A stretch of 38,357 nt of DNA from Bacteroidales bacterium (GTDB lineage: Bacteria; Bacteroidota; Bacteroidia; Bacteroidales; VadinHA17), in assembly GCA_025455395.1 (NCBI GenBank), contig JALOMO010000048.1, positions 1 through 38,357 on the forward strand, read 5' to 3'. A program made the position numbers and the translations under genes. Shown here piece by piece: positions 1 through 6,863 of the stretch (its first letter is position 1; the number at the start of each line of letters is the position of its first letter). The notes under the pieces were generated by a model. The model saw only the letters and a program-made list of their open reading frames with translations, was not told where the DNA came from and ran no database searches.

Positions 1-198
1 GTAGGTATAAGTTAGATTATCGATCAGTCCTGTTCCCTTGCGATACCTTGCCAGTGATTTAATATTCCCGTTAAGGTCGTAGGTGTAACTTTCATTATTA
101 GCCCCGGCGCTTGTTGCAAAGTTTGTGCTCTCACCTTAAATAGAAGTGGTCAACCGGTTTAACTGGTCATAAGAAAAGCTATAGCCCTGTTTGTAAGC
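1..198 (-). pseudogene. RHS/YD-repeat protein remnant (partial, in-frame stop)
   Basis: Read on the minus strand, this stretch encodes typical RHS (YD-repeat) sequence: YSFSYDQLNRL, then, after a break, SYTYDLNGNIKSL and an LTYTY at the window edge. The two parts are in one frame but are separated by a TAA stop at 136-138, exactly where RHS repeats usually carry a residue between TTSI and GES. A single substitution would explain it. The frame continues off the left edge, so the rest of the gene cannot be seen. Upstream (to the right) the same frame runs without a break into the dispersed element at 202-364, and no proper 5' end exists in the window. RHS proteins are large surface or secreted toxin-delivery scaffolds. 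This copy looks like a decayed cassette end. The family call is firm; whether the portion outside the window is functional is unknown. Confidence 0.72.
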
Positions 199-201
199 CA
201 G

Positions 202-364
202 GGACAAACAGGGGTTGGTTGTCTTTTCCGGCCTCCTTTTCTTTAGTTCATTTGGCTTCGCTGAGCTCGTCAGGCTAAAGCCTTCTTCGGTTCTTTTGGA
301 GGAGCAAAAGAAATGAACATAATCCCCAAAAAGAAGAGGGAGCCCTTTTGAGACACCCTCTTTT
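202..364. repeat. Dispersed hairpin element, copy 1 (with 39-bp insertion)
   Basis: This is the first of two direct copies of a roughly 124-bp element; the second is at 470-593. The copies align base for base with a handful of substitutions, apart from a 39-bp insertion at 254-292 in this one. The insertion splits the left arm of an inverted repeat (246-253 plus 293-298), while its right arm at 305-318 is intact. The copy ends in an AGAGGG/CCCTCT hairpin with a T run. On the minus strand it translates in frame into the RHS remnant. No transposase is associated. It resembles a non-autonomous interspersed repeat. Confidence 0.75.
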
Positions 365-469
365 CATTAGTTATCAACATATTAACCGTTTATGTTGCGC
401 GAGGGTAAGCCGGAAAAGGTGCGAACCGCACCCTGTTTGGTGGCGCCTTTAAGGCCTTGTGCAGCGGGA

Positions 470-593
470 GGACAAACAGGGGGTGGTTGTCTTTTCCGGC
501 CTCCTTTTCTTTGGTTCATTTCTTTTGGAGGAGCAAAAGAAATGAACAATAATCCCATAAAAGAGAGGGTGCCCTTTTGAGACACCCTCTTTT
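470..593. repeat. Dispersed hairpin element, copy 2 (uninterrupted)
   Basis: This is the second copy of the element at 202-364 and lacks the 39-bp insertion. It contains a perfect 14-bp inverted repeat and a terminator-like hairpin at its right end. The two copies are separated by about 105 bp that is itself rich in small hairpins, for example GGTGCG-AAC-CGCACC at 418-432. Short open frames on both strands here are best read as by-products of the repeat rather than genes. Confidence 0.75.
514..547. repeat. Perfect 14-bp inverted repeat inside copy 2
   Basis: The arms at 514-527 (GTTCATTTCTTTTG) and 534-547 (CAAAAGAAATGAAC) are exact reverse complements around a GAGGAG loop. In copy 1 the left arm is split by 39 bp. 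The preserved symmetry suggests the hairpin is a defining part of the element. Confidence 0.85.
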
Positions 594-595
594 TT
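564..595. terminator. Terminator-like hairpin at the element's right end
   Basis: AGAGGGTG at 564-571 pairs with CACCCTCT at 583-590 and is followed by a T run on the plus strand. A-rich sequence precedes it, so it could work in both directions. Copy 1 has the shorter form AGAGGG/CCCTCT. Confidence 0.5.
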
Positions 596-606
596 ATAAA
601 TAACAG

Positions 607-630
607 AGAGGCGTAGCATGCTACGCCTCT
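607..630. repeat. 24-bp perfect palindrome downstream of the 646-1491 gene
   Basis: Bases 607-618 (AGAGGCGTAGCA) are the exact reverse complement of 619-630. The palindrome lies 15 bp past the stop of the minus-strand lipoprotein gene, so it probably forms that transcript's 3' hairpin. There is only a weak T-rich tail on that strand. A protein-binding or REP-like role cannot be excluded. Confidence 0.6.
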
Positions 631-645
631 GCAATTTATTATATA

Positions 646-1491
646 TTAATTCTTTACGGGTAATTTAGGATGCCTGAACCTCAGGGTTATCTCTTTGCTC
701 TCATCACCCCTTATGATAGTTGCGTATGCATCGCATTCACCGTCACCGTAGTCAAGGTCAAACGGCTCGATACCCTCTATCTCAAACCTCAGTGTGCCAC
801 TGACAAGAAACCTGCATGCCGCTGTCCACTTAAGGCTGTTGATGATAGTGTGAGTATAACTCTTGCCACTGAGGTTGACACCTGTAGCAATACCGCTGAT
901 GAAACATGCATCATCCCACGGTGTGTTTGTCAGAAATCCTGAAATATACTCCCTCTCATGTTCGAATTCGCGCTCAATTGTCTTCCCGTCAGGAAAGCTC
1001 ATCTTGCCTCCTGCGAGAGTGATGCCGAAGACAACATTCTGATTGTTGTTGGGACCCAGATTCTCAATTGTCTTGGTGCCTTCTATCTTCACTCCGTTGA
1101 CATAGTAGTCGACGAAAGTGACTGTACGTACTGATCCTGTCTGCCTGCGCGGGGCGCTCATGGTGATAAGTATCTTGCCACTGCGGACTACGTCGTATAA
1201 CCCTGTGCACGCTGTGCCATAGTTGATCTCTATATTGCGAGGCCAGAGACCCTCCCCGGGGAAGGTTACCGTAACAACCGGACAGCTGTCAACAACTGAC
1301 GATTTAAGCCCGGCCTCGGCAATTGATGAGGCAATCTCAAGAGAGGCAAAAACGTCATCATAAAGAGTCTCTGCAAATACGGCATCATCAGCCGCCTCAA
1401 TGCTTGACTGCTCGATTGGTTTTGTCTTCTGACAGGATGTTAATGCAAAACCTGCCAGGATCATAATTACGATTAATGATTTTGTTTTCAT
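646..1491 (-). CDS. Uncharacterised lipoprotein, Bacteroidota type
   Basis: This 281-residue protein has a lipoprotein signal: a basic start, a hydrophobic stretch and LTSC at about residue 20. The mature part is mostly beta-rich. It carries a CPVVTVTFPGEG segment, then an NYGTACTG motif followed by SGKILITMS, a pattern I associate with a common family of Bacteroidota hypothetical lipoproteins. No catalytic motif is visible. It stands alone: the palindrome at 607-630 follows it, and an 87-bp gap separates it from folA upstream. It probably sits in the periplasm or outer membrane. The function is unknown. Confidence 0.8.
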   Translation of the reverse strand: MKTKSLIVIMILAGFALTSCQKTKPIEQSSIEAADDAVFAETLYDDVFASLEIASSIAEAGLKSSVVDSCPVVTVTFPGEGLWPRNIEINYGTACTGLYDVVRSGKILITMSAPRRQTGSVRTVTFVDYYVNGVKIEGTKTIENLGPNNNQNVVFGITLAGGKMSFPDGKTIEREFEHEREYISGFLTNTPWDDACFISGIATGVNLSGKSYTHTIINSLKWTAACRFLVSGTLRFEIEGIEPFDLDYGDGECDAYATIIRGDESKEITLRFRHPKLPVKN

Positions 1492-1542
1492 AATAGTGTC
1501 TGTTTAAGTTTTCTGCGTTTTCTATATCACATAGACTGAAGA

Positions 1543-1558
1543 AAACCTTAAAAGGTTT
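1543..1558 (-). terminator. Possible weak terminator after folA
   Basis: AAACCTT at 1543-1549 pairs with AAGGTTT at 1552-1558 around a 2-base loop, just past the folA stop on the minus strand. The stem is A/T-rich and the following tract (TCTTC) is short, so efficiency is doubtful. Confidence 0.3.
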
Positions 1559-1578
1559 AATGAGGCCAGAAAAAAAAT

Positions 1579-2067
1579 TTATTTCTTTCGGAGGTAAGTT
1601 GTGTAAGTAAAGCTGACCCCGCCATCCTCTGTGGTTATATGATCTTCTTTTTCAGAGACATACCACTCATTGCTATTAATTTCAGGAAAGAATGTGTCGG
1701 AGATGAATTCTTCATCAATATGAGTGACCATCAGCCGGTCTGCAAGAGGCATGAACTGTCTGTATACCGATCCGCCGCCAATGATGAAGATCTCTTTATC
1801 CTCGTCGCATAGCTGCAGTGCATGATCGACTGACCTGGCAGTCTCGGCACAGTCAAAGCAGTCAAGCTCATTGTCGGTTATCACTATATTCTTTCTCCCT
1901 TTGAGGGGCTTAACCGGTAACGACTCCCAGGTCTTCTTGCCCATGATGAGAGAGTGCCCCATTGTTATCTCTTTAAACCTCTGGAGGTCGCCCGGCAAGT
2001 GAACAAGAAGCCTGTTCCCGTATCCGATGCCGTAATTGCGGTCGACTGCTACAATTATAGTGATCAT
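1579..2067 (-). CDS. folA: Dihydrofolate reductase
   Basis: FolA reduces dihydrofolate to tetrahydrofolate with NADPH in the cytoplasm. The 162-residue protein has the family layout: the ITIIVAVDRNYGIGYGN start, LPGDLQRF with the substrate-binding acid at D27, the IMGKKTWESLP nucleotide-site segment, the GRKNIVIT strand and the IIGGGSVYRQF glycine motif. H23 is near the position where a tryptophan is usual (Met20-loop region). The gene starts 1 bp after the thyA stop, so the two are almost certainly co-transcribed. The pairing makes sense: ThyA produces the dihydrofolate that FolA recycles. Confidence 0.96.
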   Translation of the reverse strand: MITIIVAVDRNYGIGYGNRLLVHLPGDLQRFKEITMGHSLIMGKKTWESLPVKPLKGRKNIVITDNELDCFDCAETARSVDHALQLCDEDKEIFIIGGGSVYRQFMPLADRLMVTHIDEEFISDTFFPEINSNEWYVSEKEDHITTEDGGVSFTYTTYLRKK

Positions 2068-2068
2068 A

Positions 2069-2863
2069 TCAGACAGATATTTCCCCTTTTATTGCCGGAT
2101 GGGGATCATATCCCGAGAGGGTGAAATCCTCATACCTGAATGAAAAGATATCCTTTACCTCCGGGTTCAGAGTCATTACCGGCAGTGCCCGCGGTTCGCG
2201 CGCGAGCTGAAGCTTCACCTGTTCAATGTGATTCAGGTAGATATGGGCATCACCGAAGGTATGGACAAACTCACCGGGTTTGTATCCGGTCACCTGTGCC
2301 ATCATCAGGGTAAGGAGTGCATAGGAGGCTATATTAAAAGGTACTCCCAGGAATATATCAGCGCTTCTCTGATAAAGCTGGCACGAAAGCCTGTCATTGG
2401 CAACATAGAACTGGAACAGTATGTGGCAGGGAGGCAGAGCCATTTTTTCAATTTCACCGACATTCCAGGCGCTGACAATATGCCGTCTTGAGTCGGGATT
2501 ATTCTTCAGAGAGTTCACAACGGCCGCGATCTGGTCAATATGCCTTTCTCCGGCAGAGGGCCATGAGCGCCACTGATAGCCATAGATGGGCCCCAGGTTG
2601 CCATCGGAATCGGCCCATTCGTTCCATATCCTTACGCCGTTATCCTGCAGATACTTGACATTCGTGCTTCCACTAAGAAACCAGAGCAGCTCATGAATGA
2701 TTGATTTCAGATGCAGCTTCTTGGTGGTCATCAGCGGGAATCCGGATGAGAGATCAAACCGCATCTGGTATCCGAAAGTACTTATCGTTCCTGTCCCTGT
2801 GCGGTCTCTCTTTTCGGCTCCATGCTTCATCACATGGCTGAGTAGATCAAGATATTGTCTCAT
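2069..2863 (-). CDS. thyA: Thymidylate synthase
   Basis: ThyA methylates dUMP to dTMP using methylene-tetrahydrofolate. At 264 residues it has the same length as the E. coli enzyme. Visible signatures are RDRTGTGT (phosphate-binding arginine), the [10 protein letters not shown] segment, ELLWFLSG, the nucleophile C146 in [12 protein letters not shown], the [18 protein letters not shown] substrate-binding stretch and the conserved C-terminal region ending in AIKGEISV. It lies between the DUF151 gene (14 bp upstream) and folA (1 bp downstream) in one operon. Confidence 0.97.
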   Translation of the reverse strand: MRQYLDLLSHVMKHGAEKRDRTGTGTISTFGYQMRFDLSSGFPLMTTKKLHLKSIIHELLWFLSGSTNVKYLQDNGVRIWNEWADSDGNLGPIYGYQWRSWPSAGERHIDQIAAVVNSLKNNPDSRRHIVSAWNVGEIEKMALPPCHILFQFYVANDRLSCQLYQRSADIFLGVPFNIASYALLTLMMAQVTGYKPGEFVHTFGDAHIYLNHIEQVKLQLAREPRALPVMTLNPEVKDIFSFRYEDFTLSGYDPHPAIKGEISV

Positions 2864-2877
2864 TGATGACAGGCAGT

Positions 2878-3486
2878 TTAGTCCTTTTCCTTTCTTCTGG
2901 AAATCTCGTCACGGATTGAGGCTGCCTGCTCATAGTCTTCGCGCGAAACGGCATTCGCCAGCATCTCCTTAAGCTCATCGAGACTATACTCACTGTACTC
3001 TGCAGCCTGAGATTGCTTTTTCTTCACAGAAACTTCTGTATCCTTACCGGCCTTCTCCTCCTCAGCTGAAGAAGTCATTATAATGCCTGCCTCGTTGAGT
3101 ATGTGAGGTTCAATGAAAATAGGGCATTCAAATCTCAGTGCCAGGGCTACAGCATCAGATGTACGTGAGTCGATCTGGAAGCGCCTCTCCCCGTCAGTGC
3201 ATATTATCTCTGAATAAAAGATCCCTTCCCGCAGCCTGTTGATTATTACCTGTTCAACGGTGACACCGCATGACTCGGCAAAGCTCTTGAACAGGTCATG
3301 CGTGAGCGGCCTGGGCGGCTCAAGGTTCTCAAGCCTTATGACTATTGCCTGGGCCTCAAAGCCCCCAATAATTATGGGTAACCGGCGCTCACCATTCTCC
3401 TCTGCCAGGATCAGGGCATAGGCCCCTGACTGTGTCTGGCTGTAGGAAATACCGATAACCTTAAGACGAATTAGCTTGTTCTGCAT
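2878..3486 (-). CDS. Bifunctional nuclease family (DUF151) protein with UVR tail
   Basis: This 202-residue protein matches the DUF151/BFN family: [20 protein letters not shown], then [21 protein letters not shown] and [17 protein letters not shown]. Some plant members have reported DNase/RNase activity; the bacterial role is less clear. After an acidic-basic linker, the last 35 residues ([20 protein letters not shown] followed by ASIRDEI) form a UvrB/UvrC-type helical hairpin. A start 48 bp further upstream (3534) is open but lies ahead of the likely -7 element at 3522-3529, so the MQNKLIRL start at 3486 is chosen. It is the first gene of the operon with thyA and folA. Confidence 0.88.
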   Translation of the reverse strand: MQNKLIRLKVIGISYSQTQSGAYALILAEENGERRLPIIIGGFEAQAIVIRLENLEPPRPLTHDLFKSFAESCGVTVEQVIINRLREGIFYSEIICTDGERRFQIDSRTSDAVALALRFECPIFIEPHILNEAGIIMTSSAEEEKAGKDTEVSVKKKQSQAAEYSEYSLDELKEMLANAVSREDYEQAASIRDEISRRKEKD

Positions 3487-3521
3487 AGTTACACTGCTTC
3501 CAGCCCGGCAGGCTGATATGA

Positions 3522-3529
3522 CAAATATA
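3522..3529 (-). promoter_or_regulatory. -7 element for the DUF151-thyA-folA operon
   Basis: The minus strand reads TATATTTG, a perfect match to the Bacteroidota TAnnTTTG -7 element, about 36 bp ahead of the chosen start. No clear TTTG -33 is seen. It shares the intergenic space with the divergent rplU promoter. Confidence 0.5.
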
Positions 3530-3605
3530 AACAATATGAATCTCTCACTTCCCTGCTCTGGAAATTTTTATCCACACTTTATTAGCGATAAAATCATCAT
3601 GTTGA

Positions 3606-3635
3606 TTTGCAAATAAGTTAATTTTTATATCTTTG
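3606..3635 (+). promoter_or_regulatory. -33/-7 promoter of rplU-rpmA
   Basis: TTTG at 3606-3609 and TATCTTTG at 3628-3635 are separated by 18 bp, close to the Bacteroidota consensus. Transcription would start near 3641, leaving a leader of about 90 nt before rplU. Confidence 0.65.
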
Positions 3636-3641
3636 CAGTCC

Positions 3642-3729
3642 GAAAAACAGAGATCCGCAGGGGCAGGCAGAAGTGTCACGCACGGATGAGCATGACCGCC
3701 TCACGGAGTAATAAATAGAGTGATTGAAA
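3642..3729 (+). other. rplU 5' leader, possibly structured
   Basis: The leader is GC-richer than the promoter region around it. It can form ATCCG (3653-3657) with CGGAT (3683-3687) and a nearby TGAG/CTCA (3687-3690/3700-3703) stem. Ribosomal-protein operons are often autoregulated by such leaders, but no known leader motif is recognised here. Confidence 0.3.
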
Positions 3730-4257
3730 ATGTACGCAATCGTTGAAATTGCCGGGCAGCAGTATAAGGTAGAAGAAGGAAAAAAGATCTTCGTTCACCG
3801 TATGGAAGCAGCCGAAGGCGAGAATGTAGAGTTTGAAAAGGTTCTTTTAATCGATAATGACGGAGTCATAACCATTGGCGAACCTGTCATTGAGAACACT
3901 GTTGTCGAGGGCAAGGTGCTTTCACACCCCAGAGGCGACAAAGTGATTATCTTCAAGAAGAAAAGAAGAAAAGGATACCAGAAGAGATCAGGACACCGTC
4001 AGGATCTTACTCAGGTGGAGATTTTATCAATCGGAGCCAGAGGCGAAGCGAAGAAGAAATCGCCGGCCAAGGCAAAGGTAAAGGTTAAGGCTGAGGCTGA
4101 GGCTGAGGTTGAGGTTGAGGGTAAGGCTGAGGTAAAGGCTGAGACTAAGAAAGCCCCTGCAAAGAAGGTTGCAGCACCCAAAGAGAAGACAGAAAAGAAG
4201 ACCGCAGAGAAAAAAGCGCCTGCTTCAAAGAGCGTTAAGAAACCTGCAAAAGAATAA
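3730..4257 (+). CDS. rplU: Large ribosomal subunit protein bL21 with long charged tail
   Basis: The first 100 or so residues are a standard bL21: [14 protein letters not shown], then [26 protein letters not shown], and the [16 protein letters not shown] rRNA-binding segment. The usual protein ends soon after this, but here a tail of about 70 residues follows, made almost only of K, A, E, V, P and T. Part of it is coded by a hexanucleotide repeat. A TTG two codons upstream is open, but the ATG at 3730 gives the canonical start. rpmA follows 24 bp downstream, the usual bL21-bL27 pair. Confidence 0.95.
   Translation: MYAIVEIAGQQYKVEEGKKIFVHRMEAAEGENVEFEKVLLIDNDGVITIGEPVIENTVVEGKVLSHPRGDKVIIFKKKRRKGYQKRSGHRQDLTQVEILSIGARGEAKKKSPAKAKVKVKAEAEAEVEVEGKAEVKAETKKAPAKKVAAPKEKTEKKTAEKKAPASKSVKKPAKE
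4091..4120 (+). repeat. Hexanucleotide tandem repeat inside rplU
   Basis: There are five in-frame 6-bp units, CTGAGG three times then TTGAGG twice, encoding alternating Ala/Val-Glu residues in the bL21 tail. It can vary in length without shifting the frame. Confidence 0.8.
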
Positions 4258-4281
4258 CAGTAAAAATTAACAGATAAGAAT

Positions 4282-4542
4282 ATGGCACACAAGAAAGGAG
4301 TCGGCAGTTCACGTAACGGCCGCGAGTCGGAAAGCAAACGACTTGGCGTCAAGCTCTTCGGAGGCCAGGTAGTAAAGGCTGGCAATATAATCGTCCGCCA
4401 GCGTGGCACAACACATAACCCGGGCGATAACGTCGGCATAGGCAAGGATCATACGCTCTTTGCCCTTATTGACGGCACCGTGGAATTCAGAAAGAAAAGT
4501 GACAACAAATCATACGTCTCGGTAAAACCTGTTACCGTATAA
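4282..4542 (+). CDS. rpmA: Large ribosomal subunit protein bL27
   Basis: This 86-residue protein has the family's conserved start [20 protein letters not shown], the [20 protein letters not shown] core and the [16 protein letters not shown] strand. bL27 reaches the peptidyl-transferase centre with its N-terminus. There is no N-terminal cleavable extension of the Firmicutes type. It is co-transcribed with rplU and followed by a clear terminator. Confidence 0.98.
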   Translation: MAHKKGVGSSRNGRESESKRLGVKLFGGQVVKAGNIIVRQRGTTHNPGDNVGIGKDHTLFALIDGTVEFRKKSDNKSYVSVKPVTV

Positions 4543-4564
4543 GGATTGTACACTTAAGAAATTG

Positions 4565-4608
4565 ACTCCTGAGAAAATCCGCTGCGGCGCATCTTTTCAG
4601 GAGTTTTT
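4565..4608 (+). terminator. Intrinsic terminator of rplU-rpmA
   Basis: ACTCCTG at 4565-4571 pairs with CAGGAGT at 4598-4604, extended by A-run/T-run pairing (GAAAA with TTTT), and is followed by TTTT. It lies about 22 bp past the rpmA stop. Confidence 0.8.
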
Positions 4609-4612
4609 GCTT

Positions 4613-4620
4613 TAATTTTG
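4613..4620 (+). promoter_or_regulatory. -7 element for serS
   Basis: TAATTTTG matches TAnnTTTG and lies 31 bp ahead of the serS ATG, just after the rpmA terminator. No good -33 TTTG is at the right spacing. Confidence 0.5.
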
Positions 4621-4651
4621 CACTTCCTTAAAGGCCAATAAACAATCCACG

Positions 4652-5926
4652 ATGCTAACCATTAACTTACTCCGCGAACAACCCTCTGCTGTTATCGAGA
4701 GGCTCAAAATAAAAAACTTCGATGCCACTGAGATAATAGCCCATGTGCTTGACCTCGACCGCCGCCGCCGGGAGCTGCAGTCAGAGGGTGATGCCCTTCA
4801 GGCCGAGCTGAACAATCTCTCAAAAGAGATAGGCTCCCTTATGAAGGAGGGCAAAAAGGAACAGGCTGAAGCCGCAAAAAAAGGTATCGGCAATCTTAAG
4901 GAGCGACAGAAACAGCTTACTGAGGCCTTCGATGCGGCAAGTGCTGAGATGCAGAATGAAATTATCAGACTGCCTAATATCCCACATCCCGGAGTAGCCC
5001 CCGGCAAGAGCGCAGAAGATAATGTGGTGGTTCGCGGAGGAGGTGGCATACCGGAGCTGTACCCTGGTGCCGTGCCCCATTGGGACCTTATAAAAAAATA
5101 TGATATCATTGACTTTGACCTGGGTATAAAGATTACAGGGGCCGGGTTCCCCGTCTACAAAGGAAAGGGAGCAAAGCTGCAGAGGGCATTGATAAACTTC
5201 TTTCTCGACGAGGGTGAGAAGGCAGGATACAGGGAGATAGAACCACCGATAGTCGTCAATGAAGATTCGGGCTTCGGCACCGGGCAGCTCCCTGACAAGG
5301 AGGGGCAGATGTATCACGTAGGAATTGATAATCTCTATATGATACCAACCGCAGAGGTGCCAATAACAAATATATACCGCGACGTTATCCTTGAAGCCGC
5401 TGACCTTCCGATACGTAATATGGGATATACTCCATGCTTCCGCCGTGAGGCCGGATCATGGGGTGCCCACGTCAGAGGACTGAACAGGCTGCACCAGTTT
5501 GACAAGGTTGAGATAGTGCAGATTGCTCATCCTGAAAGATCGTATGACTCTCTCGAAGAGATGGTCAGCCATGTAGAGAACCTCCTGAAAAAGATGGATC
5601 TGCCATACCGTATTGTAAGACTTTGCGGCGGAGATATGTCATTCACATCAGCAATGACCTACGACTTTGAGGTATACTCTGCAGCACAACAGCGCTGGCT
5701 TGAGGTAAGCTCCACTTCAAACTTCGAATCATTCCAGGCCAACAGGCTTAAGTGCCGCTTCAGGGAGAAGGGTGCAAAACAGACAACTCTCTGCCATACG
5801 CTGAACGGCAGCGCACTGGCCCTGCCGCGCATTGTCGCCTCACTGCTTGAGAACAACCAGACCCCTGAAGGAATAAAGATCCCCAAGGCATTAATCCCTT
5901 ATACAGGGTTTGAGCTGATCAGCTGA
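4652..5926 (+). CDS. serS: Seryl-tRNA synthetase
   Basis: SerS charges tRNA-Ser (and tRNA-Sec where present) with serine. The 424-residue, class II enzyme starts with the tRNA-binding helical arm (about residues 1-110, rich in E, K and A, with the LDLDRRRRELQSEGDALQAE segment). Next come the catalytic motif 2, CFRREAGSWG followed by RGLNRLHQFDKVE, and motif 3, HTLNGSALALPRIVASLLEN. The TSTSNFESFQANR serine-site stretch is also present. It has its own -7 element and ends 4 bp before the transporter gene, which may ride on the same transcript. Confidence 0.98.
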   Translation: MLTINLLREQPSAVIERLKIKNFDATEIIAHVLDLDRRRRELQSEGDALQAELNNLSKEIGSLMKEGKKEQAEAAKKGIGNLKERQKQLTEAFDAASAEMQNEIIRLPNIPHPGVAPGKSAEDNVVVRGGGGIPELYPGAVPHWDLIKKYDIIDFDLGIKITGAGFPVYKGKGAKLQRALINFFLDEGEKAGYREIEPPIVVNEDSGFGTGQLPDKEGQMYHVGIDNLYMIPTAEVPITNIYRDVILEAADLPIRNMGYTPCFRREAGSWGAHVRGLNRLHQFDKVEIVQIAHPERSYDSLEEMVSHVENLLKKMDLPYRIVRLCGGDMSFTSAMTYDFEVYSAAQQRWLEVSSTSNFESFQANRLKCRFREKGAKQTTLCHTLNGSALALPRIVASLLENNQTPEGIKIPKALIPYTGFELIS

Positions 5927-5930
5927 TAGC

Positions 5931-6821
5931 ATGAATAACAGCTCCCGGGCATATTTCTATGCGGCATTGGCTGTAACATTATGGGGCACGATTGCCACAG
6001 CATTTAAAATAGCTCTCTCAGAACTGACTATTGTAACAATGCTTGGCATTGCATCCCTGGTGTCACTGGCGGTGCTCTTCCTTATAATTCTCTTCACCGG
6101 CAAGCTGAGACTGCTCTCGCAGATGACCGTGAAGGAGGTCATGTGGTCTGCTCTGCTGGGCCTGATAAACCCGGTAGGATATTATCTTATTCTGCTCACT
6201 GCCTACAGCCGTCTGCCAGGTCAGGTGGCCCAGCCTGTCAATATGGTATGGCCAATCATTCTGGTGTTTTTGTCAATCCCTCTCCTGGGACAGCGTATAC
6301 CGGCCAGGAGCTTCATCGCTCTCTTCGTAAGCCTGGCAGGAGTCTATATCATCTCCTCCCAGGGAAGCCCTTTTCATCCCGGCAGATCAGACACGGCGGG
6401 AGTTTTACTGGCTCTCTTTAGCGGCGTGCTGTGGGCGTTCTATTTCATCCTTAACATGCGCGACAGCCGCGACGAGGCTGTGAAGCTCTTTACAAACTTC
6501 GCATTTGGAACGGCATATCTTTTGGTCTTAATGGTTTTTACCGGCTCCTTCAGCGGCGAGATTAGCATGAAAGGTGCTGCCGCCTCAGTCTACTGCGGCA
6601 TCTTTGAGATGGGTATAACATTCTGGCTCTGGCTGAGGGCACTGCAGTTATCACCTTCTCCAGACAAAATAAGCAACCTGGTATTCTTTGCTCCGTTCCT
6701 TTCACTGCTCCTACTACATTTTATTATTGATGAGCCAATATACTACACCACACCGGCTGGCCTGATATTTATAGTTGCAAGCGTTCTCTACCAGAACCGG
6801 CCCGAAAGCAATAAACATTAA
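5931..6821 (+). CDS. EamA/DMT-family transporter
   Basis: The 296-residue protein is almost entirely hydrophobic and fits ten membrane helices arranged as two EamA repeats, roughly residues 8-140 and 155-290. The first repeat opens with YAALAVTLWGTIATAFKIAL and each repeat ends in the typical GVYII or IVASVLY helix. The family (drug/metabolite transporters) exports or exchanges small metabolites in the inner membrane, but substrates cannot be read from sequence. It starts 4 bp after serS, probably in one transcript, with no obvious functional link. Confidence 0.9.
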   Translation: MNNSSRAYFYAALAVTLWGTIATAFKIALSELTIVTMLGIASLVSLAVLFLIILFTGKLRLLSQMTVKEVMWSALLGLINPVGYYLILLTAYSRLPGQVAQPVNMVWPIILVFLSIPLLGQRIPARSFIALFVSLAGVYIISSQGSPFHPGRSDTAGVLLALFSGVLWAFYFILNMRDSRDEAVKLFTNFAFGTAYLLVLMVFTGSFSGEISMKGAAASVYCGIFEMGITFWLWLRALQLSPSPDKISNLVFFAPFLSLLLLHFIIDEPIYYTTPAGLIFIVASVLYQNRPESNKH

Positions 6822-6836
6822 CGGCATATTTTTTGT

Positions 6837-6844
6837 TACTTTTG
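6837..6844 (+). promoter_or_regulatory. -7 element for the S41 protease gene
   Basis: TACTTTTG matches TAnnTTTG and sits 19 bp before the ATG at 6864. No -33 TTTG is evident. Confidence 0.45.
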
Positions 6845-6863
6845 TACTTTAACCCGCAATGAA

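Noticed and set aside
382-634. Short open frames over the repeat elements (for example minus-strand 61-67-residue frames).
   Set aside because: They are by-products of the repeat sequence; no starts with promoter support and no domain.
3487-3534. An upstream start for the DUF151 protein (MFIFVISAC...).
   Set aside because: It lies upstream of the likely -7 element at 3522-3529, and the MQNKLIRL start fits the family better.
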